A stretch of DNA of 5,241 nucleotides from Collinsella sp. (GTDB lineage Bacteria > Actinomycetota > Coriobacteriia > Coriobacteriales > Coriobacteriaceae): NCBI GenBank assembly GCA_019419485.1, contig DXZV01000129.1:1-5241 (forward strand). Direction: 5' to 3'. Both the position numbers and the translations under genes were made by a program. Shown in pieces: positions 1 to 5,239 of this stretch (positions are counted from its first letter, which is position 1; every line of letters starts with the position of its first letter). A model generated the notes under the pieces. That model made no database searches. It was given only the letters and a program-made list of their open reading frames with translations, and was not told the origin of the DNA.

Positions 1-716
1 GTATCGGACAGGCCCTCGAGCATCTCGGTCATAAGCTCGTCGTCATCGAACTCCGAGATGGCCTCGGCGGCCTGGGCAGTATCGAGCTGCGCAAACACCT
101 GCGCACGCAGGCGCGGGTCGAGCTGCTCGATAATGTCGGCGATGTCGGCAGGGTGCAGCTCGCCGAGCGTCTTGTGCGACACCGAGAGTTGAATGTTCTT
201 GGTCGAGCGGTCGAGCAGGTCCATGTAGGACCAAGCGATGATGTCCTCACTGAGCGGCTTGCCCAGGTGCTTCATAAAGCCTTCGACGATATGCTCGAGC
301 GCGGGGCTGATGGCGCGTAGCAGACCGCGGGCACCGACCTCGGCGCCCAGCAGGCGCAGCTGGTTTTCGCCCGACATGGAAAACTTGATGTCGTTTACGC
401 GCACGACCTTCATGCCCTGCGTGTCGACAATCTGCTTGTTGAGCACGTCGCGGGCAAGCAAGAGTTCGGTCGGCTGCAGGTACGAAAAACGGATTTCGGT
501 GGCCGACGTCTTAAGGTGTACACCCGTCTCGTCGATACGGTCGACCCATTTGCGCCAGCTGATCATAAACGGCGTCTTGCCGGGACCGCGGAACGCGAGC
601 GACGTCACGTGTGGAAAAACTTCGCCGGTAGCAATACCAAAATCGTTGACCACGCCGAGCTTTTCGCCATCGACGTCCAAGACCGGCAATTTGAGCATCT
701 CACTCAGATAATTCAA
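1..716 (-). CDS. PRC-barrel / MgtE N-terminal domain protein (partial, C-terminus beyond window)
   Basis: The visible 238 residues begin MNYLSEMLKLPVLDVDG. Two PRC-barrel-like repeats are seen, at about residues 2-78 and 84-165; the second opens with LLARDVLNKQIVDTQG. From about residue 181 (SHKTLGELHPADIADIIEQL) the helical MgtE intracellular N domain begins, with its typical LxxLDPxxRAxVFxxLD pattern, and it runs off the left edge. In known relatives a CBS pair usually follows, sometimes with a membrane transporter part, so a cytoplasmic sensor or regulator of Mg2+ or other divalent metal transport is likely. Which form this is cannot be seen. I chose the TTG at 716 over the ATG at 698 because the family normally starts with YLSE(L/I)L and GGGGAG (722-727) lies 5 bp upstream of the TTG. 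A TGA lies in frame just upstream, so no longer start exists. The leader at 717-930 is unusually structured. Confidence 0.85.
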   Translation of the reverse strand, partial: MNYLSEMLKLPVLDVDGEKLGVVNDFGIATGEVFPHVTSLAFRGPGKTPFMISWRKWVDRIDETGVHLKTSATEIRFSYLQPTELLLARDVLNKQIVDTQGMKVVRVNDIKFSMSGENQLRLLGAEVGARGLLRAISPALEHIVEGFMKHLGKPLSEDIIAWSYMDLLDRSTKNIQLSVSHKTLGELHPADIADIIEQLDPRLRAQVFAQLDTAQAAEAISEFDDDELMTEMLEGLSD

Positions 717-732
717 TGGTGCTCCCCATCAT
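700..732 (-). other. Candidate 10-residue upstream ORF (MMGSTIELSE)
   Basis: An ATG-ATG pair at 732-727 follows the strong GGAGG at 737-741. It reads ten codons to a TGA at 702-700, in a different frame from the PRC-barrel/MgtE_N gene whose TTG start (716) it overlaps. The TGA is one base from an in-frame ATG of the main gene (698-696), giving TGAGATG, an arrangement typical of translational coupling. It may be a regulatory mini-ORF or an accident of sequence. Nothing about the peptide itself suggests a function. Confidence 0.25.
722..727 (-). promoter_or_regulatory. Ribosome binding site for the TTG start at 716
   Basis: On the minus strand GGGGAG lies 5 bases before the TTG at 716. This favours TTG as the start of the PRC-barrel/MgtE_N gene. 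A second and stronger site, GGAGG at 737-741, stands 4 bases before an out-of-frame ATG at 732, so initiation in this leader is ambiguous. Confidence 0.55.
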
Positions 733-821
733 TATTCCTCCGAACGCGGCCGCGCGTGCGGCGTCCGGGGGCTTCTGGATATGTATACGCATGCGCGGGC
801 GGCACGCCGCTCGACGCTTAC

Positions 822-856
822 ACCCCGTGCATGCGCAAAAAGCACCTGCATGGGGT
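822..856. repeat. Long imperfect hairpin in the leader of the MgtE_N gene
   Basis: This is a 35-base imperfect palindrome. The outer arms ACCCCGTGCA and TGCATGGGGT pair over ten positions with one G-T (plus strand) or A-C (minus strand) position. An inner part contains two mismatches, and the loop is AAAAA on the plus strand or TTTTT on the minus strand. There is no T-run after it on either strand, so it is not a standard intrinsic terminator. In the minus-strand transcript it follows two smaller hairpins (874-890 and 859-874), suggesting a folded leader RNA. Confidence 0.5.
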
Positions 857-888
857 CATCGACTGTATGGTCGAGGTTTGGATTTCAC
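856..888 (-). other. Candidate 10-residue leader peptide (MKSKPRPYSR)
   Basis: On the minus strand AAAGGA (894-899) stands 5 bases before a GTG at 888, which opens ten codons reading MKSKPRPYSR and ends at TGA (858-856). It is basic and has two prolines. It lies about 30 bases after the predicted transcription start of the PRC-barrel/MgtE_N gene, and its stop abuts the large hairpin at 822-856. That layout resembles leader peptides that control downstream genes, some of which precede Mg2+ transporter genes in enterobacteria. Short ORFs arise easily by chance, so this remains a candidate only. Confidence 0.25.
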
Positions 889-924
889 CTGTATCCTTTC
901 TCTTGACCCTCATTAACCGCAGTA

Positions 925-933
925 ACTATAGCA
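925..933 (-). promoter_or_regulatory. Putative extended -10 promoter for the MgtE_N gene
   Basis: The minus strand reads TGCTATAGT, a TGn extension plus a TATAGT -10 hexamer (5 of 6 consensus bases). No good -35 box is seen 16-18 bases upstream; the hexamer at 17 bases is ATGCCG, which is tolerable for an extended -10 promoter. Transcription would begin near 918, leaving a leader of about 200 bases before the TTG at 716. That is long for this organism type and contains several hairpins. Confidence 0.4.
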
Positions 934-960
934 TCAGCATCGCCCTGCGGCATCGAATTT

Positions 961-982
961 ATGCGCTGCACATTGCAGGCAT
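961..982. repeat. Bulged 9-bp hairpin
   Basis: ATGC(G)CTGCA pairs with TGCAGGCAT across a CAT loop, giving nine base pairs with one bulged G. On the minus strand it is followed by AAATTCG rather than a T-run, so a terminator role for the deacetylase gene is possible but weak. It lies about 30 bases upstream of the putative -10 box at 925-933, so operator function is an alternative. Confidence 0.35.
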
Positions 983-1011
983 ACCAAACGCTGACGCATC
1001 CGTGACATAGC

Positions 1012-1043
1012 CATTGGGGACGCTCTTAAACGACTACCCAATG
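1012..1043 (-). terminator. Weak hairpin directly after the deacetylase stop codon
   Basis: CATTGGG (1012-1018) and CCCAATG (1037-1043) form a perfect 7-bp stem with an 18-base loop, beginning one base after the stop codon at 1045-1047 on the minus strand. The loop is long and no T-run follows, so this is at best a weak or factor-assisted end of transcription. Confidence 0.3.
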
Positions 1044-1044
1044 A

Positions 1045-2450
1045 CTACTCTGTGGTGTCGTCGTCCTCGGCAAGCTGGGGGAACACGGCGTCCTTGGGCA
1101 TGGTGGCCTTCGTCAGCGAGGTGAGCTTTTTGCTCAACGACGTGTCCGTCTTGACCAGGTCGCTGAGCGTCACGATCTTGTAGCCGTCGGCAATGAGGCC
1201 GTCGATAATCTGCGGCAGCGCCTCGAGTGTCTGCTCGGCGCATTCGTCTCTATCGGTGAGCAGCACGATATTGCCCGGCGTCACCGAATCGAGCACCGTC
1301 GAGACCTGCTCGTCGGCACCGTTGAGCAGCCAGTCGCCCGAGTCAATATTCCACGAGACCACGGCGGAGACCAGGTCCATCGCATCAATCCAGTTTTGTT
1401 CGTCAAAGGCAGCGTAGGGAGCACGCAGCAGCATCGTCTTCACGCCGGTCGCCGACTTAATCGCATCGGTGCCTTTCGTGATCTGTTCGCGTACCGCCTC
1501 ACGGTCCTGACCCTTGAGCGAATCGTCGCTGTAGCTGTTGGATCCGATCTCGCACCCGGCGTCGACAATCGCCTTGGCCGTGGCAGGCGAGGCCTCGGCC
1601 GCATCGCCCGAAAGGAAGAACGTCGCGGTGACGCCCTTTTCCTTGAGCACCTGCAAGATCTGTTTGGTGGCGCCGCTCGGACCCTCGTCAAACGTCAGTG
1701 CCACGTACTTTTTGTTGCCCTTGGGCGCCACGCAGGCGCACGTAACAACGCAATCGGCGGCGGGCACAACCTCGCCGCGGTCTTGCGTCTTGCCTGACTG
1801 CTCACCAACCCACACCTCGGATCGGCCCTGGACACCCCATGTCTGCACATACTCGATAGCGCCCGTGCCCTCGACCTTGAGCTTGGGCTCGATAACCGTA
1901 GCCTGAACCTCGTGCTCTCGTAAGTGTTACGGCCATCCTTGACCGTCACCTTCTCGCCGCCCTCGAGTTCGCGGCTATCCCATTTGCCCTGCTTCACGCG
2001 CTTGCCGTCGACCTTCACCGACAGCTTTTCGCCCCCATGGCGCTTGAGCACGCTGTCATCGACGGCCAGCAGGTCGCCTGCGTCGTAGGTGTCAGTCAAC
2101 TCCTGGTCGTCGATGAGATTCTGCAGCGTAGAGCCCACACGCACCGCGGTCTTCTGGCCGTTGAGCTCCACGTCCACACTGCGGTTGACGTAGCCCACGA
2201 CGGCAGCGATAAACAGCACGAGCGCGCAACCCACGGCGATGAGCGCGTAGGGCAGGCGAGACGAACGACGGGGCGTACGGCTGTTGCCGATGCGCGCACT
2301 GCGGTCGCTAAACCCGCGGCTATGGTTGAGGTACATCGCGCCGGGCTTACGGTGACGCTTGCGCTGACCGCTGGGCAGCTGCCCCAAATCGCGGCGCGCC
2401 GTCGGACGCGCACCCGAACGCTCGTTTAAGTTGGATCCGTTTTGGCGCAT
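1045..2450 (-). pseudogene. Membrane-anchored polysaccharide-deacetylase (NodB-fold) protein, frameshifted and lacking catalytic residues
   Basis: Two frames together give one gene of about 468 residues. The first (2450 to about 1917) carries a basic cytoplasmic segment, a membrane helix at about 67-88, and a ubiquitin-like/G5 stalk (SVDVELNGQKTAVRVG..., then VTVKDGRNTYE). The second (about 1917 to 1045) continues the stalk (EHEVQATVIEPKLKVEG) and the NodB domain from about residue 250. Active relatives deacetylate cell-wall or other polysaccharides outside the membrane. Here the family motif TFDDGP is TFDEGP (253-258), the metal-binding HTxxH is NSYSD (305-309) and LLHD is LLTD (397-400). 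RAPY (343-346) and the IDSGDW region remain. The ATG at 2450 is preceded by GGGGAGG (2455-2461), 4 bases away; the longer reading from 2510 would start inside a terminator-like hairpin. The frameshift may be a sequence error, but the missing histidines argue for a non-catalytic protein either way. Confidence 0.8.
1915..1929 (-). other. Frameshift site in the deacetylase-like gene
   Basis: The upstream frame reads ...GRNTYE with its last matching codon GAG at 1919-1917. The downstream frame resumes as EHEVQATV with GAG at 1917-1915 and is closed by TAA at 1929-1927. The change is equivalent to one missing base (for example GAGGAG becoming GAGAG), and it must lie within this short stretch. No heptamer of the X-XXY-YYZ kind used for programmed -1 slippage is present, so a true mutation or a sequencing or assembly error is more likely than recoding. 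Confidence 0.8.
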
Positions 2451-2454
2451 GTGC

Positions 2455-2461
2455 CCTCCCC
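2455..2461 (-). promoter_or_regulatory. Ribosome binding site setting the deacetylase-like start
   Basis: GGGGAGG on the minus strand stands 4 bases before the ATG at 2450. It begins 9 bases past the end of the hairpin at 2471-2500, so ribosome access and the hairpin may influence one another. It rules in the 2450 start over the longer in-frame ATGs at 2510 and 2507. Confidence 0.7.
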
Positions 2462-2470
2462 ATAAACACA

Positions 2471-2500
2471 GCAAGCCGGAGCAACAGGTCTCCGGCTTGC
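2471..2500 (-). terminator. Strong hairpin after the PRC-barrel gene, probable terminator or attenuator
   Basis: GCAAGCCGGAG (2471-2481) and CTCCGGCTTGC (2490-2500) are perfect inverted copies, giving an 11-bp stem with an 8-base loop. On the minus strand it starts 21 bases after the PRC-barrel stop and is followed by TGTGTTTATGG, a moderately T-rich tail. It fits an intrinsic terminator for the YtxH/PRC-barrel pair. The next gene's ribosome binding site follows within about 10 bases and I see no room for a separate promoter after the hairpin. The deacetylase gene is therefore reached either by read-through or from a promoter upstream inside the PRC-barrel gene. Confidence 0.75.
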
Positions 2501-2521
2501 CTCCCATCATTTGGTACGTCG

Positions 2522-3277
2522 CTATTTTGTAGCTTTTGACGAGCCTCCGCTCGCCTTTTGGTATTCGTCCTTAAAGGCCTTGAACATGCCGCGCGTCTTG
2601 CCGAGCTGCTTGCCCAGTGCGCGACTGCCCTTGTCCACGGCAACCGATCCCTTGTCGTCGAGCACCTTGGCGCCCTTTTTGACCTTGTCGCCCACCACGA
2701 CGCTGGCCTCGGCGGCCTTGGCAGCCGCACCGCCCGAATACCCGAGCGACTTGACCTCGTCCGAGACGACCATCGCGCCGTTCTCGTAGCCGCGCAGCAT
2801 CGTCGGCGGCACCTGCGTGTCACCAACCAAAACACTCGAAGCAGCACCGGCGGTCACATAGAATGCCTGCACGATGCCCGAGCGCGGCTTGAACTCAACG
2901 TCCGAGCAATAGCCCACGACGTCGCCCGATTCCGTGCGCACGTCCATACCGACCCAGATGATGCAATCGTCCAGGTTGATGTCGAGGCGCTTGGCCGCAG
3001 CGGTATCGTAGGTGCCCTTGACGTCGTCAACCGCGATGGCGCCCTCGTAGACACCAATGGCGTCGAGCGCTACGAATCGGTCGGGACGCTCGATCATACC
3101 CGCGATATCGGACTGGCGGACCATAAAGCCGACCACGCGCGTACCGCCCGGGGTAAAGACCGGAAAGTGAATCTTTCCGAGCTTTTTAGGGCTGCGCGGT
3201 GTGCCGTCCTTTTTGGTACGCTTGTCCTCAGTAGGCTTGCGATAGATCTTGGCGCCGACAAAATCCCCGGCGCGCAT
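2522..3277 (-). CDS. PRC-barrel domain protein
   Basis: A 251-residue protein starting MRAGDFVGAK. Two PRC-barrel-like units are visible. The first is at about 34-95 (LGKIHFPVFTPGGTRVVGF...), with a basic insert before it (about 13-33, Lys/Arg-rich). The second is at about 105-175 (IIWVGMDVRTESGDVVGYCSDVEF...). PRC barrels are small beta-barrels found in RNA-processing, photosynthetic and adaptor proteins, so the precise role here is unknown. The last ~70 residues (180-251) are rich in Lys, Ala and Gly and look helical or extended. There is no signal peptide and no clear membrane helix. The ATG shares a base with the stop of the YtxH gene (TAATG), with GAGG 4 bases upstream of the ATA-ATG junction, so the two proteins are probably made together. 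A strong hairpin follows the stop. Confidence 0.85.
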   Translation of the reverse strand: MRAGDFVGAKIYRKPTEDKRTKKDGTPRSPKKLGKIHFPVFTPGGTRVVGFMVRQSDIAGMIERPDRFVALDAIGVYEGAIAVDDVKGTYDTAAAKRLDINLDDCIIWVGMDVRTESGDVVGYCSDVEFKPRSGIVQAFYVTAGAASSVLVGDTQVPPTMLRGYENGAMVVSDEVKSLGYSGGAAAKAAEASVVVGDKVKKGAKVLDDKGSVAVDKGSRALGKQLGKTRGMFKAFKDEYQKASGGSSKATK

Positions 3278-3666
3278 TATGCCTCGGTCGAGGGCTCCGC
3301 AGCCTCGGTATCAGCCTCGACGGCGTTCTCGACCACGACGTCGGCGGCAGGCGTCACGTTGCCGCCCGAAATGGCGTCGTTGAGCTGCTCGCGCAGCTGG
3401 TCCATGCGCTCGCGGGCCAGGTCGACCTTGGCGCGCAGGTCGTCGGTCTTGGCGTCGACCATCGGGCCAAAGTCATTCACCGCAGCACGGGCCTCCTCGG
3501 CGCTGTGCTCGTAGGTGTCGCGCATATTGTCCCAGGCGTCGTTGGCGATATCGGCAGCCATGGCGCGGGTCTCGGCGCCCGAGCGCGGGGCCAGAGCAAC
3601 GCCGACAATAGCGCCGGCAGCGGCACCAAAAAGTGCGCCGGAGACAAAGCTGAAAGTCTTACCCAT
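3277..3666 (-). CDS. YtxH-type small membrane protein
   Basis: A 129-residue protein beginning MGKTFSFVSGALFGAAAGAI. It has a Gly/Ala-rich membrane helix at about residues 6-26, the family signature LAPRSGAETR directly after it, then a long charged, probably coiled-coil region (about 38-100) and an acidic Ala/Glu-rich tail. This is the layout of YtxH proteins, which are short membrane-anchored proteins linked to general stress in Bacillus and of unknown biochemical role. Two starts are possible: ATG at 3672 (giving MIMGK...) or ATG at 3666. I prefer 3666 because GAGG then stands 7 bases upstream and the family usually starts MGK. It has its own consensus-like -10 box (3718-3723) and is followed without a gap by the PRC-barrel gene. 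Confidence 0.85.
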   Translation of the reverse strand: MGKTFSFVSGALFGAAAGAIVGVALAPRSGAETRAMAADIANDAWDNMRDTYEHSAEEARAAVNDFGPMVDAKTDDLRAKVDLARERMDQLREQLNDAISGGNVTPAADVVVENAVEADTEAAEPSTEA

Positions 3667-3683
3667 GATCATTCCTCTCCTGC

Positions 3684-3699
3684 GGGCACGTCGGTGCCC
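3684..3699. repeat. Small hairpin in the YtxH leader
   Basis: GGGCAC (3684-3689) and GTGCCC (3694-3699) form a perfect 6-bp stem with a 4-base loop. It lies between the predicted transcription start and the ribosome binding site AGGAGAGGA (3673-3681) of the YtxH gene. It could stabilise the 5' end of the transcript or tune translation; nothing shows which. Confidence 0.4.
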
Positions 3700-3717
3700 A
3701 CCGTTTGAATGCTGTCC

Positions 3718-3723
3718 ATTATA
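3718..3723 (-). promoter_or_regulatory. Consensus -10 box of the YtxH/PRC-barrel operon
   Basis: A perfect TATAAT is found on the minus strand, 51 bases before the ATG at 3666. No convincing -35 hexamer lies 16-18 bases upstream (AGCGGC at a 17-base spacing), which may mean an activator or an alternative sigma factor. The start would fall near 3711, leaving a leader of about 45 bases that includes the hairpin at 3684-3699. Confidence 0.5.
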
Positions 3724-3802
3724 CCCGCAGCGCATCACTTGCCGCTCCGCTCATCTGCGTACGGCAAAGGCGCAGGTACGTGATGGTGATAAACGCGTAG
3801 GC

Positions 3803-4636
3803 CTACTCCTGGGGCATAGCCGGCATGGCCACCGTGGCACCCGGGTCCTCGCCGGCGCCGTCCACGAGCGGCAGGCCGCCCTCATGCGCAGGTCCTGCCG
3901 GAACCGTCGCAGCACCGCCAAAGACGGCAGCGGAGGCCTCGTGGTTCTCGGCAACCGCGCCCTCGGTATCAATCGCCACCTGGGGCTCGTCGTCAAAGTT
4001 GGGGACGCCCTGGGGCTCGGCGGGAACGGGCTCGGCGGTCGCATCGGCAACGAGCTCGGCGTCGACCGGCACATCGCCCTCGTCAGCGCCCTCGTCCTCG
4101 GCAGCATCTTCGCCGTTCGCAGCGGCGACGGCCTCGTGAGGATCCTTGCCCTCGGCCTCGGCGCGCATGCCCAACACCAGGTTGCGCAGACCCGCGACCG
4201 TGCCTTCCACGTCGGGGGCAGGCTGGTCGGCGTGCAGGTACGCCCAGTCCATCATAAAGGTGGCCGACGACAGCGCACCAATGGCCAGCGCGTCATCGGG
4301 GCACGAAAGCTCAACCTCAAAGACGCGCTCGTCGTGCTCGCTTACGCGCGTGCGGCCGCACGAGATGCTACCGGCAAGACCGGTCTCGTTCATGAGCTCA
4401 ACCGTCACGTGCTCCAGCAGGTGGCAGAGCTCGGTCTGGCCCATGCAGTCCTGGAACTCGCGACCGGAATCACCCAGGCACAGGTGCTTGGCAATCGCCG
4501 GCACCAGGTAATACACGCGCGCCGTGGCCTCGATATCCTCCGAGGTCATGAGCGGCATGCCGGGGTTCACCAGCACATGCGCGCAGATCTTGTCCTCGCT
4601 GACGGTGACCTTAAGGATGTTGAACAGGCCTGCCAT
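3803..4636 (-). CDS. Stand-alone protein resembling the cyanophycin synthetase N-terminal domain, with acidic tail
   Basis: A 277-residue protein in two parts. Residues 1-155 look folded and contain CHLLEHVTVELMNETG (71-86) followed by CGRTR (93-97) and VFEVELSCPDD (105-115). This order (LEH-x-x-x-EL, then GRTR, then a VFE strand) is what I know from the N domain of cyanophycin synthetase, CphA. The HLLEH at 72-76 is an HxxEH motif, as in inverse-zinc metallopeptidases, and E80 follows. In CphA the N domain binds the polymer and has been reported to carry a hidden peptidase site. Here no ATP-grasp or Mur-ligase domain follows. Residues ~158-277 are a low-complexity Ala/Glu/Asp/Pro tail. There is no signal peptide or membrane helix. 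The ATG at 4636 has GGGGAG (4641-4646) 4 bases upstream, and the CorC-like gene ends 24 bp before it. The family call is from motif memory only; a metallopeptidase role is inference. Confidence 0.6.
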   Translation of the reverse strand: MAGLFNILKVTVSEDKICAHVLVNPGMPLMTSEDIEATARVYYLVPAIAKHLCLGDSGREFQDCMGQTELCHLLEHVTVELMNETGLAGSISCGRTRVSEHDERVFEVELSCPDDALAIGALSSATFMMDWAYLHADQPAPDVEGTVAGLRNLVLGMRAEAEGKDPHEAVAAANGEDAAEDEGADEGDVPVDAELVADATAEPVPAEPQGVPNFDDEPQVAIDTEGAVAENHEASAAVFGGAATVPAGPAHEGGLPLVDGAGEDPGATVAMPAMPQE

Positions 4637-4660
4637 AACTCTCCCCTACTCTTCCTTGCC

Positions 4661-5239
4661 CTACTCGTCGCCATCGTGCGGATCCACAGAGCCCGCACCC
4701 GACGCCGCCGGCTTCTCTGCCGAAGACTCGGAATCCTTCTTATCGGTTTCGGCCGGAGCGATCACGCGAATGAGCGAGATGCGCTGGCCACGCATCGACT
4801 GAACTTTAAACTTGTACCCCGCGACCTCAAACACCTCTCCGATGTCGGGCACCGAGTCGCAAAGCTCCAAAATCCAGCCGGCGATGGTCTCATAATCATC
4901 GCTTTCCTCGAGCGGCCAACCAAGCTCAATCGCGTCATCGCACGAAAAACGCCCATCAACGAGCCACTCGCGGCGCGAAAGGCGCGTGAGATACTTGTTG
5001 TCGGGGTCGAACTCGTCCTCGATCTCGCCGACGATCTCCTCGACGATATCCTCGATGGTGATAATGCCGGCCGTGCCGCCGTACTCGTCCACGACCACCA
5101 CGATCTGGTCGTGCGAGGTCTGCATCTCGGACAGTAGCGGCAGGATGTCCTTGGTGTCGGGCACAAAGGTGGCGTCGCGCAAAAAGCCGGCGATGGGCTG
5201 GTCACCCTTGCCGTCGAGCGCGGGTTGGATCAGGTCCTT
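4661..5239 (-). CDS. CNNM/CorC-family protein, C-terminal part (CBS and CorC_HlyC domains)
   Basis: 192 residues are visible from the right edge; the start lies outside the window (two further coding bases at 5240-5241). Residues 1-75 are the second CBS domain of the family, with the hallmark VVVDEYGGTAGIIT (48-61) and the IEDIVEEIVGEIEDEFD stretch that follows it. Residues ~85-163 form the transporter-associated CorC_HlyC domain (WLVDGRFSCDDAIELG..., ending in RISLIRV). A Ser/Ala/Asp-rich tail closes the protein. Full-length members normally carry an N-terminal DUF21 membrane domain and act in Mg2+ or Co2+ efflux, while CorC itself is the soluble form; which one this is cannot be decided here. 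The older name haemolysin is misleading. It ends 24 bp before the next gene and is probably cotranscribed with it. A second in-frame TAG follows four codons after the stop. Confidence 0.9.
   Translation of the reverse strand, partial: KDLIQPALDGKGDQPIAGFLRDATFVPDTKDILPLLSEMQTSHDQIVVVVDEYGGTAGIITIEDIVEEIVGEIEDEFDPDNKYLTRLSRREWLVDGRFSCDDAIELGWPLEESDDYETIAGWILELCDSVPDIGEVFEVAGYKFKVQSMRGQRISLIRVIAPAETDKKDSESSAEKPAASGAGSVDPHDGDE

Larger units (their letters stand above)
717..1044. other. 328-bp intergenic region with folded leader
   Basis: No protein gene of normal size is supported here. Reading along the minus strand it holds a weak hairpin just after the deacetylase stop (1012-1043), a bulged 9-bp hairpin (961-982), an extended -10 box (925-933), and small stems at 874-890 and 859-874. 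It continues with the large hairpin at 822-856 and GC-rich stems at 799-810 (GCGGC/GCCGC) and 749-762 (GCCGC/GCGGC with a 4-base loop). The ribosome binding sites of the MgtE_N gene follow. A 39-codon ORF (851-732) ends in TAATG against the mini-ORF at 732, but it has no ribosome binding site and an Arg-rich product typical of chance reading in GC-rich DNA. I matched none of this to a riboswitch class I know. Confidence 0.6.

Noticed and set aside
732..851. A 39-residue ORF on the minus strand (MQVLFAHARG...)
   Set aside because: It has no ribosome binding site, its start lies in a stem, and the product is Arg/Ala-rich as expected for chance reading. Only its TAATG contact with the next mini-ORF is notable, and that is reported under findings.
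903..931. A plus-strand promoter, TTGACC with TATAGC at an 18-base spacing
   Set aside because: It would face into the deacetylase-like gene with no plus-strand gene to serve. It overlaps the better minus-strand extended -10 box, and CTATAG is itself a palindrome that looks like a -10 on both strands. Antisense RNA cannot be excluded.
238..1010. Overlapping plus-strand frames across the MgtE_N gene and its leader
   Set aside because: They have no convincing ribosome binding site or domain, and the first 700 bases are clearly coding on the other strand.
1915..1929. Programmed -1 ribosomal frameshifting in the deacetylase-like gene
   Set aside because: No slippery heptamer or clear downstream structure is seen, and a missing G in GAGGAG explains the shift more simply.
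2451..2510. A 20-residue longer N-terminus for the deacetylase-like protein (start at 2510)
   Set aside because: The added codons run through the strong hairpin at 2471-2500, while the ATG at 2450 has a well-placed GGGGAGG.
2558..3514. A 318-codon open frame on the plus strand
   Set aside because: It is antisense to the PRC-barrel and YtxH genes, has no family motif, and its composition is that expected from reading the reverse of a GC-rich gene.
3798..3807. Perfect palindrome GTAGGCCTAC at the end of the CphA-N-like gene
   Set aside because: Ten bases with no loop cannot form a terminator stem, no T-run follows, and one such palindrome is expected by chance.
3515..5137. A 540-codon open frame on the plus strand
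   Set aside because: It lies antisense to the CorC-like and CphA-N-like genes and part of the YtxH gene, all of which have recognisable domains, and it runs across their intergenic gaps. Its product is Arg/His/Ala/Leu-rich with no domain I know. Long antisense frames are common in GC-rich DNA.
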